Shown here one piece after another: positions 12,357 to 24,969 of a stretch of DNA of 64,000 nt. A program made the translations under genes and the position numbers. Below the pieces are notes generated by a model. It worked only from the letters and a program-made list of their open reading frames with translations, was not told the origin of the DNA and ran no database searches. The stretch spans positions 438,015 through 502,014 of the forward strand of contig VXAZ01009370.1 of assembly GCA_013399875.1 (NCBI GenBank), given 5' to 3'. The number at the start of each line of letters is the position of its first letter. Position 1 is the stretch's first letter. This DNA is from Gymnorhina tibicen. Lineage: Eukaryota; Chordata; Aves; Passeriformes; Artamidae.

Positions 12357-12995
12357 GAGCCACATCCCTCCTTGGCAGCACAAGCCCAGCTTTTTTGAGG
12401 TGAAATATGTGCAGAAAGAAGGATGGCGTCCCACCCTCATGGCTGGAAGGAAGATAGCTTGTGTTATCGGGAGCCAGGTTCACGCCAGGCTCACAGAGGC
12501 TTTTCTCAGCCCTAGAGTGCAGCTGAGGGGCAGAGAGAGGCATCCCACCTGCAGAAGGATCAGGGCTGTGGGTTCCTTCATTTTTACCCCATTGAGTCTC
12601 AATTAAATGTGAACTTCCTTTAGAGACCTCAGGATTTCTGTCTGAGGCTGATCCGTTTTCTTGGATGTTCCTCTTGGTTATTTCTCTTATTTCTGGTAAT
12701 TAGGAGGCTTTTCTTCCCCGCCTTTGCTCACCATTACCTCAAGGTAAATTTGGAGGATTTCCAGGAATATTCAGGACCTGCTTTCCTCCTCCTCAAGATG
12801 AGCTAGAGCCTCACCACGGGTAACCCTGAGCTCCAGGACTCCTCTCTAAGCAGCAACTCCCCGTGGGCAAAGCCTGAGAGCAGAGAGGGCCCCACAAAAG
12901 CACATCCCCTGGTTGAAGAGCCAGGCTCTTCAAGCCTCCTGGACCATCAGAGCCAGCCCCTCTCATTTTAACCTGCGTGGTTTTTAATGCTAATT
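12357..12995. other. No gene recognised
   Basis: Single-copy DNA downstream of the CR1 copy. No splice-bounded frame, repeat or CpG cluster is seen. Confidence 0.35.
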
Positions 12996-13210
12996 TCCAC
13001 CACATGCCCAATTCGAGGCTCTAATAATGAACAACTGCTTTCTTCCTTTCCTTCTGATTTCATATTCATGAGTCAGGGTTTCCTGGCACTAAACGTAAAT
13101 GCTAAACGGAAATCGCTGCACAGTGACACGTCTGTGTAGCTTCACTGTCCATTTATTTGCCTTTTCAAAGAGCTGCTGTGTTAAGCAAACATCTCTGCCT
13201 GGATCCTATC
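12996..13210. other. Candidate conserved non-coding element
   Basis: AT-rich, non-repetitive stretch with CTCTAATAATGAACAAC, CATATTCATGAGTCAGG (an ATTCAT word next to a TGAGTCA AP-1 core) and ATTTATTTGCC. It lies between GC-moderate flanks. Function is inferred. Confidence 0.35.
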
Positions 13211-14470
13211 TGGAGGAGTTTGTCTGGTACGGCATGGTGCCTGCCGGGGTGGGGGAAGCGACTCGGTGTGATGGTGTCTCGCAGCTCTGTTTTTGCTTCA
13301 GGGTACTTCTTGTACAATAGTTTGGGCTCGGTGGATGTCTCAACCTTTTCTGGAATATCTGCTTGAATCTTGGCAGGATGTGTTCGGCTCTGACACAGCG
13401 AGGGATGAAGCAGGGAACTCCCTGAGAGAAACACATCCACTGCTGCGGCTTGGACTCCACCGAGGGCTCCTGCAGGCAGCAGTGGGCAGATGTCTTGGCA
13501 GGGGAAGCGAAGAGGCACCTGTAACATCACTGGGAAAATTATTTTTTTTCTGGCAACTGGAAAATTCACACACACATGCAAAAAAAGAAAAAAAACCCCA
13601 AACATTTCAGGACTCATCCAAACTTCCTGCCGTCTTCCAAAAGGGAGAGACAAAAGACATCTTGAAAAAGGGAATGTTTTCTATTAACCATATTGGTCAG
13701 TATGTTTTTGAAGTATTTTCCTTGAAGACTGCGCTTCCATGCTGAATTGAATTTTTAAAACAGCCAGGGCAAAAAATAATCTAAAAGCAAAAGTCAAAGG
13801 AATTAAATCTTCACGTATTTCAAGGCTGAGATGTTCTTCTCTGCAGAGATGCCAAAGATGTGTGGTTTCCAAACCTTTTAACCTGCCTGGGATGGAAGCT
13901 TTAGGCACACAGATTGGCACCCTGAAGTCTCCTCTCCACCAGTTCATCCTGCCCATGGAGTAACACATCTGCCCACCTCTGCCAGGGAACCATTTGTCCC
14001 CTCGGAGATATCATAATCCTCACCTATCTTCTCTGCAATCAAATGGGAACAGGAACCACTGTCCTGGGAGCGAGGACAACCCCCTGGGGCTGCAGCTGGG
14101 CTGTGCTGGCCGCTGCTCACTGTCTGGTCTCTTCACGGGAACACCAGCTGAAGGTGGCTTTGCTCTAAGTCATGGGCTGGAAAGGGGAGCAGCCAACATC
14201 CAAGAACCCTGGATTGCTCTGCCAGCTTTGCTCCTGCAGCGGTCACCTCCACGGGGCAAGGTGGGCAGTGAGGAACCGCAGCGGTGGATATGGGAACTGG
14301 CAACCCCAGCTCTTTGGCTGTCCAGTGCTGGAGGCTCTCCCTCCTCTCAGCTGCCTCCACTGTGGTTTCCTTCTCCAAGGCTCTGTGGATGCTCCTTATG
14401 GTCTTGGTGCTCTGTTGCCTTCTGCAGTCATCCATTGCCTTTCCCTGTCTGCCTTTCCCCAAATGCTTTA
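13211..14470. other. No gene recognised
   Basis: Single-copy DNA. Open frames on both strands (up to about 170 codons) overlap each other and carry no domain I recognise. CACACACATGC at about 13568 is a very short CA repeat. Confidence 0.35.
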
Positions 14471-14870
14471 ACAAATGAGCTCACAGGAAGGCAAGAGAGG
14501 AGATGAGAGATGAATTTCAGACCACGAGAAATGAACTCACAAATGGGAGCGTTTGCAACCACCATCTGAAGAGCTGTGCTCCTGCTCATGGAGAACATCA
14601 TGTGTGGCATGTGTTCAATCAAAGTAATCAATGCGGACCACATTTTCAATATTATCTACATGCAACAGACTCCTTGGGAGGAAATTATGCAGCAATATTT
14701 AATGGTGGCTATGATTCAGCAAGTAATAGAAAGAAATATTCCTCAAAACACCATCAACTTCTCATGGATAACTCCCAGATGGGACTGAGGGTAAACATCC
14801 TTTCATTAAAAAGCCATTCAGTTATGGTAAAACTGCCATATGTGGCTCACTGAGATTCTGATTGTCAGTG
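14471..14870. other. Candidate conserved non-coding element (long open stretch)
   Basis: AT-rich, repeat-free sequence in which two + strand frames stay open in parallel (14503-14853 and 14576-14788). Neither translation resembles a known family and there is no clear splice context. Low stop density in several frames, with words such as CAAAGTAATCAATGCGGACC, fits a conserved regulatory element better than an exon. An unknown exon cannot be excluded. Confidence 0.35.
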
Positions 14871-16650
14871 ACTTCAGCTTGAAAGCTGCTGTGAAATCAG
14901 AAAACTACTTCCCATTTGAACAGGGGGGTGGAAATCGGTCCTTAGGGACCTGAAAGCACAGCTCGATCTCACACAGCTGAAGGTGTCTTACAGCTGGATG
15001 TCTAGGTTAAGGTAATTGTCTAGACTTCTTTTATCATCAGTGAACAGAGAGACGTGCACCAACCCCCAGAGAGTGATTCATGCTTCCTGTCTTAAAACAT
15101 CTATTTTTGGATGGGATGAATTACACTCTGGAGGTGTTCAACTTTCTCCACTGACTGTGGAGTGCAGATGATGAACTTGGCCTAGACACTTCACCTTTCT
15201 AGTGCTGAAACAGGGAGTGCTCCACCAGAGAAGACAACTCAAGTTGTGGCAGCAGTGGTGGTAGGCTGGGATCGCTTGGCCAACACCTATGGTGAACAGA
15301 CACAAGAGAAGCAGTTTCCTCATCAGACAGGAGATGGAAGAGGGGAAATCATCATAAGCACACCCTGGAGTGATCTCAGTATTTTAAAAAGACCTGAGGA
15401 CACGCTGGTGCCTGATTATCTCATTTAGTTCTTTTATGTCATGCAAAAGGTACAGATTACATCCAATTGCTTTCTAAGTGTGACCTGAAAGTTGTAATTT
15501 TGCAGTCCTGGGAGGAAAGCAGTGACTGGTCTCTCAACCGAGTGCAGCCTTTCTAAAAGACCAAGCCTTTTACTGAGCTTGGGTTTTCCTGAGGTAAGCA
15601 ATTCCAAGCTTCTACAAACCAACACTTTATTTCCGAGACATCAGCTGTATTCTTGTACCCATCTTCCCAGTTTTGAACAGCCATGTCTTGCAATTTTAAG
15701 CGTTTGGTTACAACCTTGAGAGCTATTTTGCAGACAGAAGGTTTCATGTCTCTGTTTTGCCACAGTCCAGGGTCAATGCTAATAACCTACACTGCAAAAA
15801 TATTCCTACTGTGTTCTAGGAGGCTTCTTGCCATATGTCTTCCATAAAGAAATGAGATTATTACCTTCCATGGCTTCAGCAGGAGCCAGTTTCAGTCCTC
15901 TCAGACCAGGTTCTTAGTGCCATCTAAGGTTTTAGATCTTAGAGCCATCTAAGACAGCTCCTAGAGCCATCCTGCCAAAAACCTCTCCAGATTCCACGCC
16001 TGCTATAGAACATGGGACAGGTTATCTGTGCAAAACCCAGGACTGAGGATCCAGGAACTCTAAGGAAAACCAGACACTGCCATTTCAAAGACCAACATGA
16101 GGAAATCAAATAGGGAACTAAATGGCAGGAGAAGCCACCAGAGGAAGGCCAGGCTGCCATCCATAAACAGCTTTCCAAAGGAAATGTTTGCAACTGGTTC
16201 TGAGCGGGGCACATAAATTGCAAAAACCATGTCAGGAGCCTACTCCAAAGCCAGCAAATGTGGGAGAAGAGTTCTGAGTGCTAATTCACCAGGAGAGAGA
16301 TTTGTGCTCTTTCCTGGGGCGTGCTACTGCCAGGAACAGGATGCAGCTGATGGCAAAAAGCCGATGGCTGGGAGCCAAAGGGTTCCTTGGGGGCTGGGGA
16401 AATGCCTTGGAGACTTCAGTTCTCCACACCAATTGGCTTACACCTGTCGGAAAAAAACTTCCCAGTATTTTTTTCTGACTCATCTGGAAAATCAAGGCGG
16501 ATCATCCATATTTAACAGGCTATTCGCAGTGCTCATGGGAACGTGTTCAAGACAAGGTAGAGCAGGACCTTCAGTTCACAGTGTGATACCAAAAGTAACG
16601 CAGACATGTGAAGGGAGCATCCATCTGTCTATCCAGAAACACGGAACACA
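14871..16650. other. No gene recognised
   Basis: Mixed-composition DNA. Near 15918-15970 the words 'gccatctaag' and 'gagccat' recur several times within 60 bp, a minor degenerate local repeat. No transcript feature is seen. Confidence 0.35.
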
Positions 16651-19600
16651 CAGGGATTTTAGAGCCTAAAAGATATAAATTAGCCTCCTGTGAACTGAAC
16701 AGGTCCACTGAACAATATGACAGTCCAGCAGGACATTTACCAGTGCTTGGTTTTTACTTTTTGGCTTGTTTTCTCTTTTCCTGCCTGCTCCAACCACTGA
16801 GTTTCCTGGGACAAATTTCTACATCTCTGCCTCAATTTTCCTCTATTTAAAAACAGATTAATGTGACAGCGAAGTGTTGGAGATCTCTTAAGGAAAGCCA
16901 CCGCATGAGAGATTTTTCTATTTTAAATTGTGAAAAGTGCTAGCCAAATGCTAGTTCTTAAATACAGCTGGTGAATATATAAGGAAAATTGATTTTTGCA
17001 GAAGGCTACATCATTGAAGCGAAAAGTCAATAATCATCTTCCATACTAGCATTTAAATATCTGAGCAAAACCACTCAAATAATGATATCTTTTGGGTTCA
17101 GATTGTTCACTAGAAAGATGGGAACACAGAGTATTAGACTCAACACTGTGTTGACAGAGAACACAAATGTCATTTTGACCATCTTAGAAAAGACATTTTA
17201 AAAGATATGAAATTAAATGACTCAGGATTACTCATGATGAAATCTTACATTAAGCAGTGAAAACTCTTATTTCAGGAAAATTTTTGGGATTGCTAACAAT
17301 GTAAAGAAAATGCAGCTATAAAAAACCCGCCTCCCCTGATAAAGAAACACAGAGACAACAGGCTCCAAAGACAAAACACTGTAACCCAAAAGCAGGACAG
17401 AATGCTGAAGAGTCCAAGAGAAACCTCAATACATAATCAAGGGAAAAGGCAAAATCACAAATAAAAGTGGCCAAAGGAGACTTCTGTGAAAGGGGCAGCA
17501 ACATAAAGGGGTTTGCCTTGCCTTGCCTTATTACAACCTCGCTCATATAAAGTACAAAAATCTGGAAATTTTTCAGAACAAATGCAACATTATTTTAATA
17601 AGAAGATGTAGCTCAGTTTGGAAAAAGACAAAACCAAAAAAGCCCAACATTACGGTATCATACCGATGGCCAGTGGGTTCAAACCCATGTCATTTCTGGC
17701 AAAGGAATTAAATCTGAACAGCAGGCTCTATAGTCAGGCAGCCCTGGTCAGGTGTTGGTTCAGTTTCCCAGCAGAAAGTTACATTTCAACAAAGCTGAAA
17801 TTTCTCATGACATGAGCTAGTTCTGGCAAAATCACATTTTAAAAGAATTAGGAATGTTTTGATTTGCAAGACTTCAGGAGAATTTTTCATTTCTATTTTT
17901 ATCATACAACAAAATCTTTAAACATTCATATCTAAATGACATTAAAATTAACCTGAAGTATATTTTAATAATAACTTAATATTCTATTTAGAACACAACC
18001 AAATGTCAAAATCTCGTATTTTCCTTCAAGGTACAAATTTTTCTATTATCCCATTGCTAAATTTTCAGCCTTTCCAGCTATTTATTCCAGAACTTGTACT
18101 GTAACATACGAAAAAGGCAGACTATTGAAACCCTTAGGTAAGTTGTTATTATTCTAATGTGAAACAAAAGGAAATCTATAAGCAAACGTATCTGCAGCCC
18201 ACAGCATCAGACCAAAGTATGAGGATCAGGACTGTGAGTCTGCTAAACACCCTCAGAGTTCAGTGAACTGCATTCGCCCAGCTTAGGTGAAGAAATAGGA
18301 ATTTAAAAATACTTTTGGGTACAGGAACAGCACCTGACTTTGTAGAGTGGCCATTCTTTGTGAACCTTCCTCTTTTTTGCCTCAGTTTGGTTTATATTTA
18401 GAAATGCTATAAATATCGTCTGTTTAATCAAATGAAAAAAATGTTTTGATAGATCATTCACTCATTTATTCTCCCCAAAAGAAAGGCTGCCAGTAAGACT
18501 GTCTGTTTTCACTGCATCTGTTCACTTGGCAGGAGAAAATAATTTCAATGGGAACGCTGTAAAAACCTACCCTTTCTACCCAGATGCTCTATTTCCATAT
18601 TTCTGATGCCATCCTGCCTGCAACCACTTCTTTAGATTTACATGAATTAACTAGTGTAGGACGGATACCAGACTACAAAGTGCTCACAAAGTGACGATCG
18701 CTTTTGATGATGACTTTGGAAGTTCAATGGGAAAGCTGTAATCTCTTGTCCATATACAAAAATAAATATTATGGGACGGGTTTAATACACCCAAAAGTTT
18801 CATCCCATACGGCGCTTTTACGTAAGTTTCAGAATGAAAGTGCAATGTAGAACAAAGTACACAGGTTCCAGCCAGGCAGCACTTGAATGAACTTCTTCCT
18901 TCATCATTTCCACTCATTCTCTGGGTTACTTCTGCAGCTACCCAACATTTCTTTGGCACTTCAAAAAAAGTGCAACCATACCTATACCGGCCTTTTTTAA
19001 TATTAAAACTTAATGAGTCAAAAAAATCAACCTCACAACTCTAGTTAGAGAAAAGCAATATTAAGCTTCAAGTAAAGTACAGACCAGAAGAACAACAGAT
19101 ACCTGGGAGGTAAATTAGGAATAATTTGTATCTAATCCAAACTGGAGACTCTTTCAACCTCTTTAGGTCTTTCCACAACCAAGCTAAAGGAATCAACCAA
19201 CAAGAAAAATCTGCAGTGGGAGTAAACCCTGTTCTGGCTCACCAGAGTTAATTGTACTGATACAAAGTTTGTACGAGGCATAGGGCATGGGGAAATTAAC
19301 CGTTTTGATCTCGGGGAATTGGCAAAAGATGCAACAAAATGCAATTTCCCACAATTACGATCCTTCTATTTTCTCCTAAAGCACAGTACAGGAACACAGC
19401 CTTGAAGATTACACAAAGTACTTTGGATTTGTAAGATAATAATGATTATATGGTGCAGCCAGGGAGTAGGATTTTACCTATTATTACTGAGCTTAAAAGA
19501 GAGGTTCTAACTCTGCAGAAGTTTGATGGCAAATTCACAGTCTTCTGGAGCATAGTGGCAAGCAGCAGAGCAAAAAAAATTATTTGTCACTGTTTCTAGC

Positions 19601-20140
19601 CTGTTTTACAGCATCAAGCATCAATTTTACATTCTAGCTGCTGTCAGGATTTTTATAGACATCACGGAACAGATAGTAAAAGACAAAAAAAAATCAGAAA
19701 AACAATGAAAATTAACTACAGCGAGAGGGTCCTTTTTTTGCCAATACCCCTTATCATGCAACTGTGCACTAACAGTCATATTGTACTAAAACCATGTGAC
19801 TGGGAGAATTCTGCAGTCACTAGACAAAAACTCTTGGTAAAATCCTTGCAAGGCCTGAATTAAAAAAATAAGCCATCAAGATAAAAGCAATTGCTTTCCA
19901 AATGGCCAGGCAAAAAAACGGATTGATATAACATGATCAAGCAGCTATTGCACGTAATTTGATGGCAAGTCTGTATAAAACTTAATATAGCCCCTATTGT
20001 GCCTCTTGCAGATTGTGGTCTTGATGTAACCAGCTTGTGAGCAGTGCTGGAGGAGCTGCAGTGGGGAAAGGCGCTTCCAACGTGTAATTTGGTTTCGTCC
20101 TAAAATACAGACATATTGTCAGGAAATAGTAACTGTTACC
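16651..20140. other. Long AT-rich block without a gene
   Basis: About 3.5 kb that is consistently more AT-rich than the rest of the window and has very few CpG. It carries many short unique words but no microsatellite over about 10 units. It may hold several conserved elements, for example AATAATCATCTTCC near 17029, and old decayed repeats. No coding frame over about 90 codons is present. A tRNA-like segment inside is listed separately. Confidence 0.35.
17601..17700 (+). repeat. tRNA-like segment, probable decayed tRNA-derived SINE head
   Basis: An A-box-like TAGCTCAGTTTGG (17609-17621) is followed by a B-box-like GGTTCAAACCC (17676-17686) flanked by GTGG and ATGT, as in a T-arm. Box spacing is 67 bp from start to start, about 23 bp more than in a normal tRNA. 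The excess is an A-rich stretch, so this is not an intact tRNA gene. TATCATACCG before the B box resembles a decayed anticodon arm. A tRNA-derived SINE remnant or tRNA pseudogene is the likely source; chance is possible. Confidence 0.4.
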
Positions 20141-20149
20141 AAAAATACT

Positions 20150-20335
20150 GCTGGAACGAAAAATACTGTGTTTTTTCCAGTGGAAATAATCTTAGGAGAA
20201 GAAAATACCAAAATAGCCCACACTAAAACACAAAGTCCCTGCAAGAGGAACGTGCCCTGATTCAGCAAAACAGGTAAGAATGTGTTCACGTCAAGGGAGT
20301 TTTGCCCAGTGGAAATCACTCATCTATTACAATTT
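20150..20335 (-). repeat. Possible ancient amniote repeat fragment
   Basis: Read on the minus strand, the segment contains the order 'actgggcaaaactccc', 'ttgacgtgaa', 'cttacctgttttgctgaatcaggg'. This resembles a widespread old sauropsid repeat with 'gcaaaactcccattgacttca' and 'gatcagggcc' words. Recognition is from memory and partial, so confidence is low. Confidence 0.3.
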
Positions 20336-20645
20336 TAAGTATGTTTATGTCCCCTTGAAGTCAGCTGGATGCACAATGCTCCACTAAATTGGGTTGTAGT
20401 AGGGAACCTTCCCCTTCCCATGGCAGTTTGGGAGCTATGGCACCAAGTATGGGGAAAACAAAGACCTGAGAACGTAGTTCATCTGGGAAAAAAACCAAAC
20501 TGAAGAGCTGTAAAGCTCTGCAACACCTTTTCCCTGCATAATTCACAGCAAGAGAGGAGCAGAGGAATGGATCTTTTAAGATGGATCAGCTCACTTGCAG
20601 ATGTTGATAACCCAAGGGATGTTTTGGGTTTTTGCCTTGTCCTGG

Positions 20646-20660
20646 TGCCAGCAGGGGGGA
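20646..20660 (+). promoter_or_regulatory. CTCF-like core motif
   Basis: TGCCAGCAGGGGGGA matches the CCASYAG-GGGG core of the vertebrate CTCF consensus over about 11 positions. Such matches occur by chance every few tens of kb. Occupancy cannot be judged from sequence. Confidence 0.3.
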
Positions 20661-21035
20661 CCAGACTCTCTCTGGACCCTCCTAGACACGGAAAACTGAA
20701 GCTGAGGGACAGAATTTAAGGAATTGATTCTACTCCAACTCGTGCTCATGTGGAGCCTTGACACAGCTGGGAGGTCCCACACTTTGTGTCGTTCAGGTCT
20801 GAACTCCCACCTCAGTGTGCAGCAGTTTGTGACTCTTGCTCAGACAAAAGCAGCACTGCTCTCACTGCAAGTCTTTAAAGACGGGTCCTTAAATATTTAC
20901 CTCCGAATCTGGGTTTTCATTTTTGGCTCTTTGATCTCTTTTTTTTTTTTTTCTCCCCCTCTTTACTCATTCTGGAGTATTTAGTCTCATCCCGCAACTC
21001 CTGAGTGGATGTGTTACGAATAAAATAACAACAAG

Positions 21036-21125
21036 GGGTGGGATTTTCCAAAGCACTCAGGCATCGGCCTGACTCTATTCTCTTTGAAGTCAGCAGGAGT
21101 TTTATTACCGACTTCAATGGGAGCA
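21036..21125 (+). repeat. Possible ancient amniote repeat fragment
   Basis: The order 'gggattttccaaagcactcag', 'cggcctgactct', 'tgaagtcagcaggagtttt' and 'gacttcaatgggagc' matches a pattern common in old repeats of birds and turtles: a cattgacttcaatggga-type near-palindrome after a 'ttttccaaagc' head. The family name is not certain. The copy is clearly diverged. Confidence 0.45.
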
Positions 21126-22370
21126 GTTAAGCCAATGCTACACATTGTGAACGTGCATATTCATGAAGCAAGTAGGATTTGCTAATGGGACATGGATTCA
21201 AAGGGCTGATAAGATTTTAGTGAAAAAGCTACTTGAAATAAAAACAAGTAGTTCCACGAGCACCGAGCACCGTGAGCTACGAAATCCTGCTTTCCTTGAG
21301 CTTGATTGACTTGGGCACCGAGAAGGGGCACGTGGTGATTGAAGTCCTTCCTGAGGGTGGGGTGCTGAGATTTGTGCTCTCTCCCGAATGGATGCACCGG
21401 CACCAAACAAAGGCTCAGCACAACATGGCAGCTTTTTCCTCAGTAGAAGTAGGGCATCTCTCTTCTACCTCCGCCTGTCTGCTCAAACCTTGAGGGAACT
21501 TGCTATTTTTGAGACTGCTACCCTCTATCAAATTCGGCTGGGGTTGGATAATGCACTTAAAAGTTGTGAGGCATATACACACAGGTATAAACACACTCCA
21601 TGTGAGCATGAAATCCACGTTCTTGCAGGATCTGCAGGAAGGCATGATAAGACTGCTCAGAATCAAGTTCTGAGGGAATGAAAAAGATGGGTTCAGAGCA
21701 GCTGGTCAGCAAACAGCCTCAGGTGGGTGGATGAACCACAACCCTCTGAGAATCTCAGCTATGGAGAAGGTGCTAAGAGAAGGGCAATCCTTGAGGAAAG
21801 AAGAATACAACAATGTGGTCCTTCAGAGGAATTAGAAAAATGGTTGCTGAGATAAAAATACGTTCCAGGTAAGAAACTGACATATATAAATGTGACAGAT
21901 CTGCTCAAAGTCCTCAAAATGTCTAAAAAAATACAGGACTTGAAAGGGTGCAGAGTTTTTGAGCAATGGAGGCACTGCACTTCTGGAATACCAGGGCGTT
22001 TCCATTCTGGAAAGCCAAAGCAGCTCTGGCTGCACAAAGAAAATGAAAGGAAGCGGCAACACTGACTGGTCCCTTTGGCATCTGGGCTAAAACAACCCGA
22101 GAGGAAGACAGAGAGAGTTGGACACAGTCCCCAAACTCCTTTCATATGGGAATCCAGACTCCCAGGAACAAAGCCGGGCAATGGACCTTCCCTGCCAAGA
22201 GCAGCCCGTTGCCAGCCCAGGTGCTCACAGGCACTGCCACTGCCTTTGGCACCAGGGATGTCCAAAGAAGAGGATCAGTTCTCTCTCCACCCCACAATTT
22301 CCACACCGCTGACAACTCAGAAAACAATTCAAGAGGGAATTCAAAGGATCTGTTGAAATTCCAACGAGGA

Positions 22371-22600
22371 AATCTGAGTGAGTGAGCATATGTAAATAGA
22401 AAGAATGAGTAGCACATAATTACATCAAATTGTTACTTAGCAAGGGAAGTAAATAACTCAAAATATGCAGAGCAAAAAATGGCAATGAATTAGAACTAAT
22501 TACTTAAGGCTAATTAAAATAAGAATGGCTTGAATTGAAATATGTTAATAGCATTGAACCTGCCTTCTACCAGGGAATTTCAATAAAAGTGATAATTTCA
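22371..22600. other. AT-rich island, candidate conserved non-coding element
   Basis: Very AT-rich, non-repetitive sequence with AGAACTAATTACTTAAGGC and GGCTAATTAAAATAAG (22488-22525), both with strong homeodomain TAATTA cores. Flanks are GC-moderate. Enhancer role is inferred. Confidence 0.4.
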
Positions 22601-22857
22601 CTTCAAGCTTCACCTGACAGGGGGTGGAAAGCTGGGATTTGGAGCTCATGGCTGCTTGGGGGTACTGACCACAGCAATGCATTATTTATGATGGAATGGG
22701 CTGGATTTTTCTGGCAGGTGCAGGTCTCCTGGTCATGGGTAGAAAGAGGTTTTCTTGGATAATGGATGTGAAGTGGAGAAAATACTGTGACAGGCAAAAG
22801 TTAAATCCCTCGAAGACTAATAGATCCTGAGGTACGTCTCCGTGCTGGGAAATGCTA

Positions 22858-22975
22858 CGGTTGAAGAGAGTAAAAGAGAAAGGCGTGGAGATAATGAGAT
22901 CACAAAGAAGGAAAGAGAAAGAGGGAACAAGAGAGACCAAGGGAGCGAGGAATGAAATAGATAGGGAAAGCTTAG
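22858..22975. repeat. Purine-rich tract
   Basis: About 118 bp in which the + strand is dominated by A and G (GAAGAGAGTAAAAGAGAAAG and similar), with few pyrimidines. No regular period. Confidence 0.6.
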
Positions 22976-23879
22976 AGCCATGACAAATCATCACCAGCTT
23001 CAATTACACGAGCCTGCTGGGCTATGAAATCTGCCAAAGGTCACTGGGTTCCTGTCTTTGCAACTAAAAACCAAGTGGCTTTGCTGGTTCCACCCCACGG
23101 CCCGACTGTCTGGTGGGAGTGTCCAGGGACCAGCGGCCTTGCTGATGGCTGAAGATACCTGCACAGGCTGCAGGGCACTAACAAGCTGGCCCACAGAGCA
23201 CGGGCAGCCCCAGTTAGGAGATGAACCTGTCAGAGCCATGCACCGACTCCCAGCCCTTTGCCAGCACGCCAAAGTGCTCCTGTGCCAGCAACTCAAGCCC
23301 TGCCAGAGAGCAGGGGGAAACCTCAAGCAGCAGCAAAGCCTGGTTCAGCACCTTCTCGCCATGCCGCAGAGCCCAGCTTGTGCTCCACCACCAGCACCTT
23401 GTGCAGGCTTATGCCCCAAGACACCCTCAGCCACAGCCATCCCGGTAGACTCGGATCCCTGCCGGGCACAGACACAACTGGTTCAGTGGCAGCATCTACA
23501 TGGAGAAATCCTGATCTTCTGCCACGAGCAGAGAGTGCCCTGGCTGTGCACCACGCTCTGGGCTCACCCCTTGGTGCTGAGCTGGGCACAAAGCTCTCCC
23601 TGCTCCTCCAGGAGCCGAGCTGTTAGTTGTGTTTACTGCCTCATTCCTTCCAGTCCCTCTGGTTCACACTGGAGGTGAAAACCTCTTAACCCTCTCGCAG
23701 CCCTGGGATTCCCATAAAAACCATGAGCTCCTCATCGCAGCACTCTGCATGAACAGGGGTCACAGAGAGGATGGAAGGTGGGATATGGCAGCAATGCAGC
23801 CTTTCCACTTTCACTCCAGCTCCTGGGCTGGCTTTTGAGCCAGCTGAAGGAAAAGCTGGTGCCAGGCTTGCTGCCAGCT

Positions 23880-23901
23880 GATGAATCCAACTGGATTCAT
23901 C
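23880..23901. other. Perfect 22-nt hairpin palindrome
   Basis: GATGAATCCA, a two-base AC spacer, then TGGATTCATC: arms of 10 bp with no mismatch. It may be a dyad protein site or chance. Confidence 0.9.
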
Positions 23902-24872
23902 TTGGAGCTGCACCTCGGAGAAAGCTCCAAAGCCAAAGCACGGCTGGGTTCTGCCCAGCAGGTATGGGATGCTGTGAAATATCAGAGAGGTGCTGCAGCT
24001 CCAGGGGCCCTGCTCTGTCCGTGACGGCCTTCCCAGCACGGACCAGCTGCTGAGACTGGACTGCAAAGCCAGTCAGCGCCAAGAGTGCAGACTGACTCTG
24101 AGGCAATGGTAACAAGCCTTGGGGTGATTGCCTGAACTGCAGGCTGTCCACCTACTGATGACCACCTCCTCAGAGCTCCATTTATACCAAATGCCAGCCA
24201 GGATGGGTGACAGTGGGACACACCCTCGGAAAATGTCACTGTACTGAGTACCAGGGCTCTACTTTGAGCATGCTGGTGGCTGTAATATTATTTCTATTTC
24301 TCCAGTCTCTTTCAGATGGAAAAACATCCCTTAGAAAACCAGAGTTCAGACCTGCTGCTCCTCCTGTGCATGGAGGAGCTGTGGTGGGCCAGGAACAGGT
24401 TCCCTGAGCCTGCTGCCAAGATCCTGACATCACTGTCACTGCCCTGCCTGACCCTCTGCCTTCCAGGGAGGGAAGCCCTGGCACTGGTGAGGATGCTGCC
24501 TCGGCAGACACAAGCAGTCGGCTGAAAGACATTTCCTCTTTGTTTCTCTGCTCGGTGTAATGAATCCTGCCTCCCACTCAGATCTGCTAAGTAAGAGGAG
24601 TTACTGTGAGTAATCCCCACTTCGGCGTCTTCGGCTGTAATCGCAGAGAAATCACATTAGCTTTTTTTTCTAGGACAAGGAGAAATTCATCAAATTGCAA
24701 TCCAGGGAGAGCACACACAAGAGAGAGAGAGAAAGCCAACAACACACACACCCTGCAAAAAAATCCCAAAGTTGACATTTACATTTCAAACACTTATAAC
24801 AGCTAAACAAATAACAGTAATTATACTATTTGCATACTTTGTTAAATAATTGTTTGTTAGGTAAAGGCAGCC

Positions 24873-24892
24873 TGTGTGTGTGTGTGTGTGTG
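24873..24892. repeat. (TG)10 microsatellite
   Basis: Ten uninterrupted TG units. Short CA and GA runs lie about 150 bp upstream (24710-24755). Confidence 0.95.
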
Positions 24893-24969
24893 CAAGGAGC
24901 AGATGCCTGAAACCCCGGGAAGCAGAACAGCTGCTGCTTCCCTTCCCAGGTGACCCGTTTGCTTTACAA

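Larger units (their letters stand above)
20336..22370. other. No gene recognised
   Basis: Mixed-composition DNA with a T run at about 20939-20952. One CTCF-like site and one old repeat fragment inside are listed separately. Open frames are short and unassigned. Confidence 0.35.
22601..24600. other. No gene recognised
   Basis: A purine-rich patch at 22858-22975 and GC-moderate CAG/CTG-rich DNA from 23050. A + strand open frame of 206 codons (23058-23678) is composition-driven (Ala, Pro, Gln and Cys biased), lacks domains and overlaps open frames on both strands. I do not call it. Confidence 0.35.

Noticed and set aside
17601..17700. Functional tRNA gene
   Set aside because: A-box to B-box distance is too long and no complete cloverleaf can be drawn.
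23058..23678. 206-codon + strand open frame
   Set aside because: Composition-driven CAG/CTG region with overlapping frames on both strands and no recognisable fold or motif.
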